A stretch of DNA of 17,712 nt. It comes from Acidobacteriota bacterium (lineage in GTDB: Bacteria; Acidobacteriota; Vicinamibacteria; Vicinamibacterales; UBA823). The stretch lies in contig PBHT01000008.1 in the NCBI GenBank assembly GCA_002720285.1, positions 1 to 17,712 on the forward strand. Direction: 5' to 3'. The notes under the pieces are model-generated. The model searched no databases, was not told the DNA's origin, and was given only the letters and a program-made list of their open reading frames with translations. A program made the position numbers and the translations under genes. Shown here in pieces: positions 1 through 8,649 of the stretch (position 1 is its first letter; each line of letters opens with the position of its first letter).

Positions 1-160
1 GCGCATAGTGGTGCGCTCCTCCTCCGACATGTTCTGGAAGCGTTCCATCATCTGACGGCGTCCCTCGGGACGGGCACCAAGCTGCTCGCGCATAGTGGTG
101 CGCTCCTCCTCCGACATGTTCTGGAAGCGTTCCATCATCTGACGGCGTCCCTCGGGGCGG
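1..160 (-). repeat. 87-bp (29-aa) coding tandem repeat in adaptor C-terminus
   Basis: Bases 1-73 recur at 88-160 with a single difference (a at 70, g at 157), giving a period of 87 bp or exactly 29 codons, so the reading frame is kept. The unit encodes GRRQMMERFQNMSEEER followed by a TTMREQL stretch and a Gly/Ala/Arg/Pro/Glu linker. More copies may lie outside the window. Confidence 0.9.
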
Positions 161-1182
161 CTACCTTGGCTATCGCTACGGCCGACCTCTGGCTGTTCGG
201 GCACCGGCAGACTAAGCGCCAGGAACATGTCGTCAGTTGGTCGAAATCGCAGCGCTGCGTTCGGAATACGTAAGGCATCGTTGCGGCGGGCAATTTCCAG
301 AGTTACCGTGGCGGTCATGCCTGGCTTCAGCCTCAGGTCTGGATTCGGTACGTCGATCAGCGTCATGTAGGTCACGACGTTCTCTACGATGATCGGTTCC
401 ATTCGAACTTGTGAGACCAAGCCCTCGAACTCCGATTCAGGATAGGCATCAACACGAAATTTCACGGCCTGACCAGGCCTGATCCGGCCCACATCTGATT
501 CGTCGATGTTAGCGTTAACCTTCATCTTAGTCAGGTCGGCCGCGAGCATGAACAAGATTGGTGCCTGCATGCTTGCCGCAACGGTTTGTCCGACATCGAC
601 TTGGCGCGAAATGACAATGCCGTCGATGGGCGAGGTAATAATCGTGTGTTCGAGGTTCACGTTCACTTGGTTCAGCGAAGCCTCAGCCTGGGTCATCTGC
701 GCTCGCGAGGAACGTAATTGCGCCTCGGCCAATCGGGCTTCGACCTGCGCCGCCTCGAGCTCGCTTGCGGGTATCAAGTCGCGAGCTGAGAGACCTTCAG
801 CGCGTGCGAGTTTCGTTTCGGCGTCATCAATGGCTATCGTTAGGCGCTCAACATCCGCCTGTGCACGGATCAGGTTGGCTTTGGACTGTTCGACCTGCGT
901 CTCGAACAACGACGGGTCCAGCCGCGCGATTACCTCGCCAGCTCTAACGATTGAGTTGAAATCGGCGTAAAGCTCTTCGATCTTGCCGGAGACTTGGCTA
1001 CCGACCTGGACCGTGGTCACGGCTTCGAGTATGCCGGTGGCGCCCACGCTGTCGACGACGTCGCCCTTGGAAACGGTCGCCGTCCGCACTTCGGGCACGA
1101 TATCGGGCTGCCGCAAGTAGGTATAGACTCCGGCACTTATGACTAGACTGGTCAGCAGTAGTAAGGTGAACGTCCGTTTCAT
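1..1182 (-). CDS. Periplasmic adaptor subunit of an efflux/export pump (HlyD/MacA-like), 3' end missing
   Basis: Membrane-fusion protein linking an inner-membrane pump to a TolC-type channel. The 394 visible residues start MKRTFTLLLLTSLVISAGVY, an N-terminal membrane anchor or signal. Next come a first lipoyl half (about 45-75, with GSQVSGKI), a long Ala/Glu/Gln-rich helical hairpin (about 90-165), a second lipoyl half (TSPIDGIVISR) and a beta-barrel region (DESDVGRIRPGQ, LKPGMTATV). This order, and the piece ILFMLAADLTKMKV, fit MacA-like adaptors best, which suggests a MacB-type ABC pump, but an RND partner is possible. ATG at 1182-1180 is preceded by GGAGGT lying inside the end of the upstream TolC gene, only 4 nt away, so the two are probably translationally coupled. 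The C-terminus carries an unusual Arg/Glu/Met-rich tandem repeat that runs off the window. The pump gene should lie left of position 1. Confidence 0.88.
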   Translation of the reverse strand, partial: MKRTFTLLLLTSLVISAGVYTYLRQPDIVPEVRTATVSKGDVVDSVGATGILEAVTTVQVGSQVSGKIEELYADFNSIVRAGEVIARLDPSLFETQVEQSKANLIRAQADVERLTIAIDDAETKLARAEGLSARDLIPASELEAAQVEARLAEAQLRSSRAQMTQAEASLNQVNVNLEHTIITSPIDGIVISRQVDVGQTVAASMQAPILFMLAADLTKMKVNANIDESDVGRIRPGQAVKFRVDAYPESEFEGLVSQVRMEPIIVENVVTYMTLIDVPNPDLRLKPGMTATVTLEIARRNDALRIPNAALRFRPTDDMFLALSLPVPEQPEVGRSDSQGSRPEGRRQMMERFQNMSEEERTTMREQLGARPEGRRQMMERFQNMSEEERTTMR

Positions 1183-1186
1183 AATG

Positions 1187-2797
1187 CTAGTTACCTCCGC
1201 CTGACACGATAATGATACTACCTTGGGTTAGCGAGGTCTGCTGGGCCCGATCGAATTCGATCCGGGATTTCTGGTGGTCTAGAATCGTTTGAAGCTCGGC
1301 TCGCTGGGCGTCCGCCAAGTCGCGTTGCGCCTGGACAATAAAAAAGTTGGTCGATGCTCCGACTTCAAATTTGCTCTGCTCGGCGTCGAGCTGTTGCCGA
1401 GCTAACTCACGAGCGGCGGTGGCCGCTTCGATCCGCCGCAACGAGCTTTGGATTTGCAGTCCGGCATTCGTGACTTCAGTTGCGATTTGCAGCTCCATCT
1501 GCTCGATCTGCGCCTGCGTCTGTTTAGCCTGTATCTGGGCGCGGGCGTATGACGCTTCGGCGGCACTCTGGCCGAGTGGGTAGCTGAGGGTCATCGACAC
1601 GTTCCACGCCGGGAAATCGTTGCCGATGAGCTGGTTCAGCGAGTCTACGTAGCCCCCTGGAAGGACAGTGCCGACGTCACCGCCGAGACCGGACCGGACG
1701 AATTGGGTACCGCCCAGGCCCTGCAGGGTATAGGACGCGCGGACGTCCAACGCTGGCAGCGTTGTGTCACGCGCCGCACGTAGGTTGATGTCGTTGATGT
1801 CTAGCTGACGGCGAGAGCGCGCGATGTCAGTCCGTTGTGCGAGCGCCGCCCGGATCGCCTCCTCAATGTTCACCGGTGAAGCGTCGAAGCGAGGCCGGTC
1901 GACAGGCACGACCTCCGCCTCCCATAACAGATCGTCGGTACCGCTGACCAGTAATCGCTTCAGGATGAGCGCGGCTGTGCGCCGCACTTGCAGTGCCTCG
2001 GTCAGAACCTGGCGACGTTGCGCAGCTTCGGCCTGGGATTGAATGATGTCGATCGGCGCAAGAGTCCCGAGCTCGACACGAGCTTGGTTATCCGTAATGA
2101 GATCCTCCGCCAGTTCGACGAACTGCTCCTGCACGTTGATTGCTTCCGAAGCGATCACGAGGTCCCAGTAGGCGCTTCGTACGGCAGCCTCGGTGTTAGT
2201 AATCAGTCGCCGCAAGTCTATGTCTGAGAGCTCCCGGGAAAGCTGTGTCACTTGCAGCCGCTGGCGGTTCGAATCGATCTTGAAGCCCCGCAAAAGCGGT
2301 TGTGTGTAGATGACATCGACATTCGAACGGTAGCTTGGGTTGAAGCTGGAGAAGATACTGGTTGTTGCGTTTCGGTTGTTACTCCAGGAGGCATCAATTG
2401 AGGCGCCACCCCACTTGAGTGCCTTCGTGAGGCCAGCGTTGTAGGTGGCGGTGTTGCTGACAACACGCTGGCCACCATCTAGTTGGGTTACCGAAGGTTG
2501 AACACGGGAAGTGGTGCCGATGGTCGAATCGAAGGTGGGCGAAAAAGCAGCCTGAGCCGATGCGATGTCGAGGTCGGCAATTTGCGGGTTCAATCGTTGG
2601 ACGGCGATGTCGAGGTTGTTTTCGAGCGCTCGGCTCACCGCCTCATCGAGGGTCAAGCGGACGGTCCGTGCCGCAGGCGGCGTCTGCTCAGAGGCGGCCT
2701 GTTCGATCAATTCGGCAATGCGTACTTCCAGAGGTTCTTGGGCACCGGACGTTTCGACCACTCCCACCAGCACGAGTACGAACATGACGAGCTTCAT
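1187..2797 (-). CDS. TolC-family outer-membrane efflux channel
   Basis: Outer-membrane factor that forms the exit duct of a tripartite export system. From the chosen start the protein is 536 aa. It opens with a signal peptide (MKLVMFVLVLVGVVETSGAQ), then TLDEAVSRALENNLDIAVQR, the typical start of the first OEP helical repeat. Long heptad-like Ala/Gln/Glu/Arg helices appear twice: before and after about 220-290, and again near the C-terminus (QIQAKQTQAQIEQMELQIAT). Between them are beta-strand-like segments such as YTQPLLRGFKI and LSYPLG. A longer frame from 2851 exists, but ATG at 2797-2795 has GGAAGGA six bases upstream and starts directly at the signal peptide. It is the first gene of an operon with the adaptor, which begins 4 nt after its TAG. 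The substrate cannot be told from sequence. Confidence 0.9.
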   Translation of the reverse strand: MKLVMFVLVLVGVVETSGAQEPLEVRIAELIEQAASEQTPPAARTVRLTLDEAVSRALENNLDIAVQRLNPQIADLDIASAQAAFSPTFDSTIGTTSRVQPSVTQLDGGQRVVSNTATYNAGLTKALKWGGASIDASWSNNRNATTSIFSSFNPSYRSNVDVIYTQPLLRGFKIDSNRQRLQVTQLSRELSDIDLRRLITNTEAAVRSAYWDLVIASEAINVQEQFVELAEDLITDNQARVELGTLAPIDIIQSQAEAAQRRQVLTEALQVRRTAALILKRLLVSGTDDLLWEAEVVPVDRPRFDASPVNIEEAIRAALAQRTDIARSRRQLDINDINLRAARDTTLPALDVRASYTLQGLGGTQFVRSGLGGDVGTVLPGGYVDSLNQLIGNDFPAWNVSMTLSYPLGQSAAEASYARAQIQAKQTQAQIEQMELQIATEVTNAGLQIQSSLRRIEAATAARELARQQLDAEQSKFEVGASTNFFIVQAQRDLADAQRAELQTILDHQKSRIEFDRAQQTSLTQGSIIIVSGGGN

Positions 2798-2971
2798 TAG
2801 TGTTCCTTCCAGGTGGACGTTATCGAGATTACAAAGTTCTTGTCCGTCCACCCCATATGGGAGAGATTCTTCTAATTCACTAGGGCCGCCAAAGTGAACC
2901 CATCATAGGTAGGACGACGGATTGTCCTTTGGGGCCGTCTTGTTCATTGGGAAATCTTCTCGAATCAAGCT

Positions 2972-4180
2972 CTAAATACGGGTAAGTTGTTCTAAACGAA
3001 GAACTACCTGCCCAATAATATTGTTTGGTGTTGAGGCCCCAGCCGTCACGCCAATGCTAACTTCACCGGTTAGCGGCAGCCATTCCTTCGCGGTAACTTC
3101 CTGTTTGTTTCGAGACTGCGACAGGTTTGAAAGTGGACCGCTGATTGGCCGGTGATGAATCTCTGCCAATGAGGCTAGCGACTCGGCATCGGCGATGTGA
3201 TAGGTAGGAAGTTTCGCTGTGCAGATTCTCGCCAAGTTTCTAGTGTTACTGCTGTTATAACCACCGACCACGATCATCAGATCGAGTCGTTCGGAGCCAA
3301 CAAGGTTCTGCACGGCGTCTTGGCGATCTTGCGTGGCACTACAGATTGTGTCGAAGGCACGGTAGTGAAAGTCGAGTTCAGCCTCCCCGTACCGGTCGAT
3401 CATGGCCTGACGGCACATTTCACCAATTTCCAGCGATTCCGACATCAGCATTGTCGTCTGATTGGCTAATCCGATTCGCTCTAAGTGTTGATCGGGGTCG
3501 AATCCCTTAGAGGCTGCATGCTTGAACTTCTCCAAGAATTTGTGGCGACTCCCTCCAGACCGCACATAGTCGCAGACAAGTTGTGTCTGGTCGCGGTCCA
3601 GGACGACGAGAAATCGTCCATTAGGATACTTCAGTGATTGGGAGGCAGTTGCCTGAGTTTCCTCATGATGCACCTTTCCATGGATAAGTGCGGTAAAGCC
3701 ATCTTTGGCGTACCGTTCAACGTTCTTCCAGACGTTGAGTACCGAACCGCAGGTAGTATCCATGAGGGTGCATCCGAGCTGATCGTATTTGGCCAATTCG
3801 TCAACGGTCACCCCGAAGGCAGGAATAATGATTACAGCTTCTGGTCCAAGTGGCTCTCGCGGTTCGTGCGGGTCGCTTAGGAACCGAATGCCAGCGGTCC
3901 GCAACTTATCGTTCACGTGTGGGTTGTGAATGATCTCACCGGTAAGATAAACGGTTCTCTTAGGGAACCGCATGCGAGTTTGGTACGCATAGTCAACTGC
4001 GCGATCAACACCGTAGCAAAATCCAAATTCCTTCGCGAGGCGGACTGTGAGTCGGCCTCGTGTTCTCTGGAATCCATGGCTAATAATTTCATTAACGATT
4101 ACGCTATCGTAATCCTCAGCGAGCGCTGGGGCGACGGCTTGCTTCAGGTCGAGACCTTTTCTGAAGATCACTGATGGCAC
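2972..4180 (-). CDS. ispH: 4-hydroxy-3-methylbut-2-enyl diphosphate reductase, long (cyanobacterial/plant-like) form
   Basis: Last enzyme of the MEP isoprenoid pathway, reducing HMBPP to IPP and DMAPP with a [4Fe-4S] cluster. The three cluster cysteines are visible: C55 (FGFCYGV), C144 (DTTCGSV) and C280 (TICSATQDRQ). Substrate-pocket residues are also visible: H85 in GEIIHNPHVN, the HHEET segment at 171-175, and NSSNT near 309-313. The C-terminus has the family GASTP motif. At 402 aa it is much longer than the roughly 310-aa enterobacterial form. The extra segments (N-terminal 45 residues; the LEKFKHAASKGFDPDQHLER insert, about 216-235) match the architecture known from cyanobacteria and plastids. 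The start is GTG at 4180-4178, with GAGGT nine bases upstream. The spoIID-like gene lies upstream on the same strand, 106 bp away, with a TATAAT box between. Confidence 0.95.
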   Translation of the reverse strand: MPSVIFRKGLDLKQAVAPALAEDYDSVIVNEIISHGFQRTRGRLTVRLAKEFGFCYGVDRAVDYAYQTRMRFPKRTVYLTGEIIHNPHVNDKLRTAGIRFLSDPHEPREPLGPEAVIIIPAFGVTVDELAKYDQLGCTLMDTTCGSVLNVWKNVERYAKDGFTALIHGKVHHEETQATASQSLKYPNGRFLVVLDRDQTQLVCDYVRSGGSRHKFLEKFKHAASKGFDPDQHLERIGLANQTTMLMSESLEIGEMCRQAMIDRYGEAELDFHYRAFDTICSATQDRQDAVQNLVGSERLDLMIVVGGYNSSNTRNLARICTAKLPTYHIADAESLASLAEIHHRPISGPLSNLSQSRNKQEVTAKEWLPLTGEVSIGVTAGASTPNNIIGQVVLRLEQLTRI

Positions 4181-4220
4181 GTGAATCTGACCTCGATAGT
4201 TACCCTAATCTAGAAGCTTA

Positions 4221-4226
4221 ATTATA
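4221..4226 (-). promoter_or_regulatory. ispH: Candidate -10 box upstream of ispH
   Basis: The minus strand reads TATAAT here, about 40 bases before the ispH GTG. At the right distance (4243-4249) there is no good -35 element, only CCTGAA or GCCTGA. It could be an ispH promoter that needs an activator, or a chance match in an AT-rich gap. Confidence 0.35.
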
Positions 4227-4286
4227 TTTCACTGAGGGCCACTTCAGGCCAGAACGTGTAGTCGTATTCTGTCGATCAACTAAGGA

Positions 4287-5354
4287 TTATCTTAAATCTT
4301 GGACGGTGTGTGTGGAGGGTTGCACCGGTGCCCCTTGTTTTCCCCATTGCGCTTGGTCAAGCTGTTGGAGGCGTATCCCAGTGTAGTAGTGCCGAAGAAT
4401 CCGATGGAAGGGCTCACCTTGGTCAGCCAAGGCCATGGCGCCAACTTGGCAGAGGCCCACGCCATGGCCGAAACCGGAACCGGTGAATTTGAACTGTTTG
4501 CCAACAAGGTTGACGTCGAAGCGTGTGCTACGGACGGTTCTTGGACCGAAACTTGCGGTTATCACTGCACGTAGTTCTTCGCCACGAACCATTGGGGCGA
4601 ACTCACCATCGATGATAACGCGCTCGGCTCGGCCGGCAATATCTCGCTGAACGACGTCAATCCGGCTAAGTTTAGCGCCCACGCGGGTACGATTATCGCG
4701 GTTGAGTGCGTTGCGAAGTTCATCCACTGCGACATCAAATTGCCATTCACGGTGCACATCCTTTGCTGCGTCGATCACGGCGAGTAAATAAGGGGGAGTA
4801 GGGCCTCCCCAGACGGTTCCGGCATCGCTCGTGTGACCACCACAGTCAGAGTGGAAGAGCGCTTGGATCGGCTGGCTCTCATGAGTGATAACCACGCCTC
4901 GCGTCTCGACGGACGCCGCTTTGGCGACAATCTTGAGTCGTGTGGGGTAGTGCTGAGGTGAACGATAGACCTGACAGTGGGTCTCTGAGCAAAGGTCGAA
5001 TTGTTCACTGCGGTGCCGGCCAAGGTTGGCGACGGCATAGGTGCGAGCCAGTACCGCTTGGAGGCGAGCGATGTTTGTCATCGCATTACCTGACAGTCCA
5101 CCGAGGGCCGCTTCGGCCAGAACCGAACCAACAATGTAGTCCTCAAGTTTAAGCGCGACGACCTGTTTACGGTTTCCATCTGTGATTTGGATGCGAACGA
5201 CTTGATCCACCAATGGAGGATTAACAGATGGCGGGGTGTGGGATGGCAGCATCGGCGTTGATGCGCACCCAGCCACGAGGAGTGCAATGCCGCTTAGACC
5301 CAGGGGCCCCACCGACATACGCCAGGGCGGCAAGATTAGAGGTTGTGCGACCAT
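4287..5354 (-). CDS. SpoIID/LytB-domain lipoprotein
   Basis: SpoIID-domain proteins cut glycan strands stripped of stem peptides (lytic transglycosylase) or enhance amidases. This one is 355 aa and probably lipid-anchored: a hydrophobic stretch ends in the lipobox LLVAGC, with Cys30. The domain follows: LKLEDYIVGSVLAEA (about 69-82), where E81 aligns with the family's catalytic Glu although the usual next Met is Ala; ARTYAVAN (103-110); a Cys/His cluster LCSETHCQVY (121-130) like the one reported to bind zinc in some members; HSDCGGHTSDAGTVWGG (168-184); and GSGFGHGVGLCQVGAMALA with HYYTG near the end. Nothing suggests sporulation here, so a cell-wall remodelling role in division or envelope upkeep is the better guess. 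The ribosome site before ATG 5354 is weak (GAAGA). Confidence 0.87.
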   Translation of the reverse strand: MVAQPLILPPWRMSVGPLGLSGIALLVAGCASTPMLPSHTPPSVNPPLVDQVVRIQITDGNRKQVVALKLEDYIVGSVLAEAALGGLSGNAMTNIARLQAVLARTYAVANLGRHRSEQFDLCSETHCQVYRSPQHYPTRLKIVAKAASVETRGVVITHESQPIQALFHSDCGGHTSDAGTVWGGPTPPYLLAVIDAAKDVHREWQFDVAVDELRNALNRDNRTRVGAKLSRIDVVQRDIAGRAERVIIDGEFAPMVRGEELRAVITASFGPRTVRSTRFDVNLVGKQFKFTGSGFGHGVGLCQVGAMALADQGEPFHRILRHYYTGIRLQQLDQAQWGKQGAPVQPSTHTVQDLR

Positions 5355-5427
5355 GCTAGTCTTCGTATCGGCTTCTTTCTGGCGAGAGAATAGTGGACAG
5401 GTAAATGTGGTGATGTCTGATAGCTAG

Positions 5428-5457
5428 TTGACTTCGTCGAATTAGCACAGATACGAT
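5428..5457 (+). promoter_or_regulatory. pckA: Sigma70-like promoter for pckA
   Basis: TTGACT (5428-5433; 5 of 6 to consensus) and TACGAT (5452-5457; 4 of 6) are separated by 18 bp in the gap between the divergent SpoIID gene and pckA. A start near 5464 would give a leader of about 100 nt. Confidence 0.5.
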
Positions 5458-5564
5458 CACTCGATGTACGTCTACCGTTGTGTTTCTTCTAGAGGGCGAA
5501 GTAAGTAGGCCAACGTGAGTCAGTTTATTCACTTAATCAACCCGTCGCCGAGGACTTCTTTGTA

Positions 5565-7160
5565 GTGAACCAGGCACAGCCAGTCTGTGGACTTGACGCT
5601 CACGGTATTAAGAACCCGTCTGCCGTTCACTGGAATCGAAATTTAGCACTACTCGTCGAGGATGCAGTTCGACGGGGCGAAGGCGTGATCGCTAAGTCCG
5701 GCCCCCTTGTGTGTACAACGGTGCCCCACACAGGCCGGTCACCGCAGGACAAGTTCATCGTCCGCGAAACGTCTAGTGTTGACAATGTCTCTTGGGGCAC
5801 GGTGAACCAGTCTTTAGAACCGGAGTACTTTGACAAGCTATACGAGGATCTAACGATACATCTTGATGGGCGGGAATTATGGGTGCGAGATGGGTATGCG
5901 GGTGCAGACCCAGAGTATCGCCTCCCTATTCGTGTTGTGACCGAAACTGCCTGGCATAGCCTGTTTGCGCATCATATGTTCATTCGTGAGGAAGACCCTG
6001 CGCGCCTGGCTGAGCACATTCCTGAGTTCACTGTTCTAAGTGCTCCGTCATTCACTGCTGTTCCTTCCCGTCACGGAACGAAGTCAGGGACCGTGATAGT
6101 CATCCATTTTTCGAAGCGGCTTATATTGATCGCTGGGACCGCCTACGCTGGTGAGATTAAGAAATCGATTTTCACGGTGATGAGCTATCTACTTCCACTG
6201 AGGTCGGTTCTTCCGATGCACTGTTCGGCTAATCGAGGTGCTGATGGTGACACGGCGATCTTCTTTGGGTTGTCAGGAACTGGCAAGACAACCCTGTCGA
6301 GCGATCTTGACCGTCGCCTAATTGGGGATGACGAACACGGTTGGTCAGGTGACGGCATCTTTAACATTGAGGGTGGTTGCTACGCCAAGCTAATCCGCTT
6401 GTCGGCTGAGGCCGAGCCTCAAATCTATGCGACCACCCAGCGGCCCGGCACCCTTCTTGAAAATGTGGTTCTTGACCCAGAAACTCTTCAACTTGATCTT
6501 AACGATGATACGCTGACTGAGAACACGCGAGGCGCCTACCAGCTTTCATACATCGACAATTACCTACCTACTGGTCGAGGCGGACACCCGCGGCATCTGG
6601 TGATGTTGACGGCTGACGCTTTTGGCGTTGTGCCACCACTGGCCAGGTTGACGCCCTCAGCAGCCATGTACCATTTTCTTTCTGGTTATACCGCGAAGGT
6701 TGCAGGTACCGAGGCGGGTGTTGCGGAACCGAGTGCGGTTTTTAGTACATGTTTTGGGGCACCGTTTATGGTGTGGCATCCGACGGTATACGCTAAGCTC
6801 CTCGGTGAACGGATCGCGCAACATGGTACGACTGTCTGGTTGGTCAATACGGGCTGGACTGGTGGCGTATACGGCGTTGGTTCGCGGATGCCGATCAGGT
6901 ATACGCGGGCGATGATACATGCTGCACTGTCGGGTGCTCTTAACGATGTCCAGTATATTGAAGACCCAGTTTTCCACGTGGACGTGCCGACTTGCTGTCC
7001 GGGTGTACCAAGAGAGCTCTTAACACCTCGTAATACCTGGTCTAGGCCGGAAGACTATGACTTGCAAGCTGTGAAGTTAGCCGTGATGTTTGGAGACAAC
7101 TTTAAATCGTTTAGGTCACTCGTCGAACCAGCGGTGGCGGCGGCGGGCCCACAGGTCTAG
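5565..7160 (+). CDS. pckA: Phosphoenolpyruvate carboxykinase (ATP)
   Basis: Converts oxaloacetate and ATP to phosphoenolpyruvate, ADP and CO2, the entry step of gluconeogenesis. At 531 aa it has the normal length for the ATP-dependent class. Visible motifs: HTGRSPQDKF (55-64, substrate Arg at 58), TAYAGEIKKS (192-201), the kinase-1 P-loop GLSGTGKTT (235-243), the metal-binding GDDEHGW (254-260), EGGCYAKLI (269-277), RPGTLLENVV and NTGWTGGVYG. The GTP-dependent enzyme is a different family lacking this P-loop context. The start is GTG at 5565, with an AGGA about ten bases upstream; the N-terminus aligns in length with the family. A sigma70-like promoter lies about 110 bp upstream, and gatB follows after 37 bp, so the two may be co-transcribed. 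Confidence 0.96.
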   Translation: MNQAQPVCGLDAHGIKNPSAVHWNRNLALLVEDAVRRGEGVIAKSGPLVCTTVPHTGRSPQDKFIVRETSSVDNVSWGTVNQSLEPEYFDKLYEDLTIHLDGRELWVRDGYAGADPEYRLPIRVVTETAWHSLFAHHMFIREEDPARLAEHIPEFTVLSAPSFTAVPSRHGTKSGTVIVIHFSKRLILIAGTAYAGEIKKSIFTVMSYLLPLRSVLPMHCSANRGADGDTAIFFGLSGTGKTTLSSDLDRRLIGDDEHGWSGDGIFNIEGGCYAKLIRLSAEAEPQIYATTQRPGTLLENVVLDPETLQLDLNDDTLTENTRGAYQLSYIDNYLPTGRGGHPRHLVMLTADAFGVVPPLARLTPSAAMYHFLSGYTAKVAGTEAGVAEPSAVFSTCFGAPFMVWHPTVYAKLLGERIAQHGTTVWLVNTGWTGGVYGVGSRMPIRYTRAMIHAALSGALNDVQYIEDPVFHVDVPTCCPGVPRELLTPRNTWSRPEDYDLQAVKLAVMFGDNFKSFRSLVEPAVAAAGPQV

Positions 7161-7197
7161 TCGTGAACGTCTGGTATTTTGGGTGTGGAGATCCCCA

Positions 7198-8649
7198 GTG
7201 CCGACCGAATTTGAATCCATAATTGGCCTCGAGATTCACGCTCAACTGTTGACCCGCACAAAGATTTTCTGCGGCTGTAGCACGAAGTTTGGCACACCGC
7301 CTAACACGCATGGCTGTCCGGTATGTTTGGGTTTACCGGGAGCCCTTCCCGTTCTAAACCGGAGTGCAGTTGAATTAGGAATACGGGCAGCGATGGCTCT
7401 AGATTGTCAAATCGAGCTGGAATCCGTCTTTGCTCGAAAGAACTACTTCTATCCAGATCTACCAAAGGGCTACCAGATATCCCAATACGAACTACCGCTG
7501 GCCACCGGCGGTCATTTATCCTTACACGAATCCGGAACTGACGTTGGAATTACGCGCATTCATCTCGAAGAAGACGCTGGCAAGTCTTTACACGAAGGGT
7601 TCCCAGATTCTGACCTAAAGTCTCACGTTGACTTCAACCGTAGTGGTGTTCCGCTTATAGAAGTTGTCACGGAGCCTGACATGCGATCAGCGACAGAAGC
7701 GAAGAGTTTCTTCACGACCCTTCGGGAAATTCTGGTCTCTTTGGATGTCAATGATGGCAATATGGAAGAGGGTAGCCTTCGATGCGACGCGAATGTTTCA
7801 GTTCGTCCCATCGGTCAATTGGCCCTAGGTGTTAAGACTGAGGTGAAGAACCTTAACTCATTCAGATTTCTCGAACGAGCCATTGAGTACGAGATTAACA
7901 GACAGATCGATGTGCTGAAGAGCGGTGGACAAATCACTCAGGAGACGCGTCTCTGGGATACTTCCGCGGATCGTACATTAGTAATGCGCAGCAAAGAGGA
8001 GGCCCACGACTACCGCTATTTTCCTGAGCCAGATTTGCCATTGTTACGGATTTCCGAAGACTGGGTTGATGAGGTTCGCCGGTCACTTCCGGAGCTTCCG
8101 TCTGCGACACGTGTGCGTCTAGTAGAGAATTATGGACTGACTACTGAACAGGTTGAGCAGCTCACGCGGGTTAAGCCTAGCTTGGTCACTTATTTCGAAG
8201 AGGTCGTGAAGGCTGGCGTTTCACCAAAAATCGCAATTAACTGGTGTCTTGGTGAGTTAACACGGAACCTCAATGAACGTCAGGTCGACAAGTTGCAGGT
8301 GACCAGTCAGCGGGTGCCGCCGGTCGCTCTAGCGAAGCTTATTAAACTTCTTGAAAACGGCACGATTAGTGGAACTATCGCCAAGGAAGTGTTTGAGAAG
8401 ATGTGCGGTACCGGGGAATCCGCTGAGGTGATCGTTGAGCGAGATGGGCTAGCACAGATTGACAGCGTGGAGATGCTCTCCGATACCGTAAACGAGATAT
8501 TGACACAGCATCATGATGCGGTCTCTCAGTACCGGTCAGGTAAGAGTGGTGCTATCGGATTTCTCGTTGGTCAGGTTATGAAGGCCACTCGAGGGAAAGC
8601 GAACCCAAAGCTTGTAAATGAATTGCTTCGGAAAGCGATCGAAGGATGA
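7198..8649 (+). CDS. gatB: Aspartyl/glutamyl-tRNA amidotransferase subunit B
   Basis: Kinase/amidation subunit of GatCAB, which converts Glu-tRNA(Gln) and Asp-tRNA(Asn) to Gln- and Asn-tRNA using ammonia from GatA. From the chosen start it is 483 aa, the usual size. It begins FESIIGLEIHAQL and carries the zinc-type CxC...CxxC set (C25, C27, C40, C43), ARKNYFYPDLPKGYQISQYE, RIHLEEDAGKS, DFNRSGVPLIEVVTEPDM, EEGSLRCDANVSVRP and KTEVKNLNSF. The C-terminal YqeY-like tail ends in GFLVGQVMKATRGKANPKLVNELL. An ATG at 7090 would overlap pckA by 71 nt and add 36 residues unlike any GatB. GTG at 7198 has GGAG seven bases upstream. gatA and gatC are not in the window. Confidence 0.95.
   Translation: MPTEFESIIGLEIHAQLLTRTKIFCGCSTKFGTPPNTHGCPVCLGLPGALPVLNRSAVELGIRAAMALDCQIELESVFARKNYFYPDLPKGYQISQYELPLATGGHLSLHESGTDVGITRIHLEEDAGKSLHEGFPDSDLKSHVDFNRSGVPLIEVVTEPDMRSATEAKSFFTTLREILVSLDVNDGNMEEGSLRCDANVSVRPIGQLALGVKTEVKNLNSFRFLERAIEYEINRQIDVLKSGGQITQETRLWDTSADRTLVMRSKEEAHDYRYFPEPDLPLLRISEDWVDEVRRSLPELPSATRVRLVENYGLTTEQVEQLTRVKPSLVTYFEEVVKAGVSPKIAINWCLGELTRNLNERQVDKLQVTSQRVPPVALAKLIKLLENGTISGTIAKEVFEKMCGTGESAEVIVERDGLAQIDSVEMLSDTVNEILTQHHDAVSQYRSGKSGAIGFLVGQVMKATRGKANPKLVNELLRKAIEG

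Noticed and set aside
506..970. Open frame on the plus strand, 154 codons
   Set aside because: It lies antisense to the adaptor gene, whose minus-strand translation matches the HlyD/MacA family throughout; Ser/Arg/Ala-rich composition is typical of a shadow frame.
2798..2851. Longer TolC start at 2851
   Set aside because: It would place 18 polar residues before the signal peptide; ATG at 2797 has a strong ribosome site directly upstream.
2852..2861. CCCATATGGG palindrome upstream of TolC as an operator
   Set aside because: Only 10 bp, with no paired copy and no convincing promoter next to it.
7090..7197. Longer gatB start at ATG 7090
   Set aside because: It would overlap pckA by 71 nt and add Arg-rich residues absent from GatB; GTG 7198 has a well-spaced GGAG and gives the family N-terminus.
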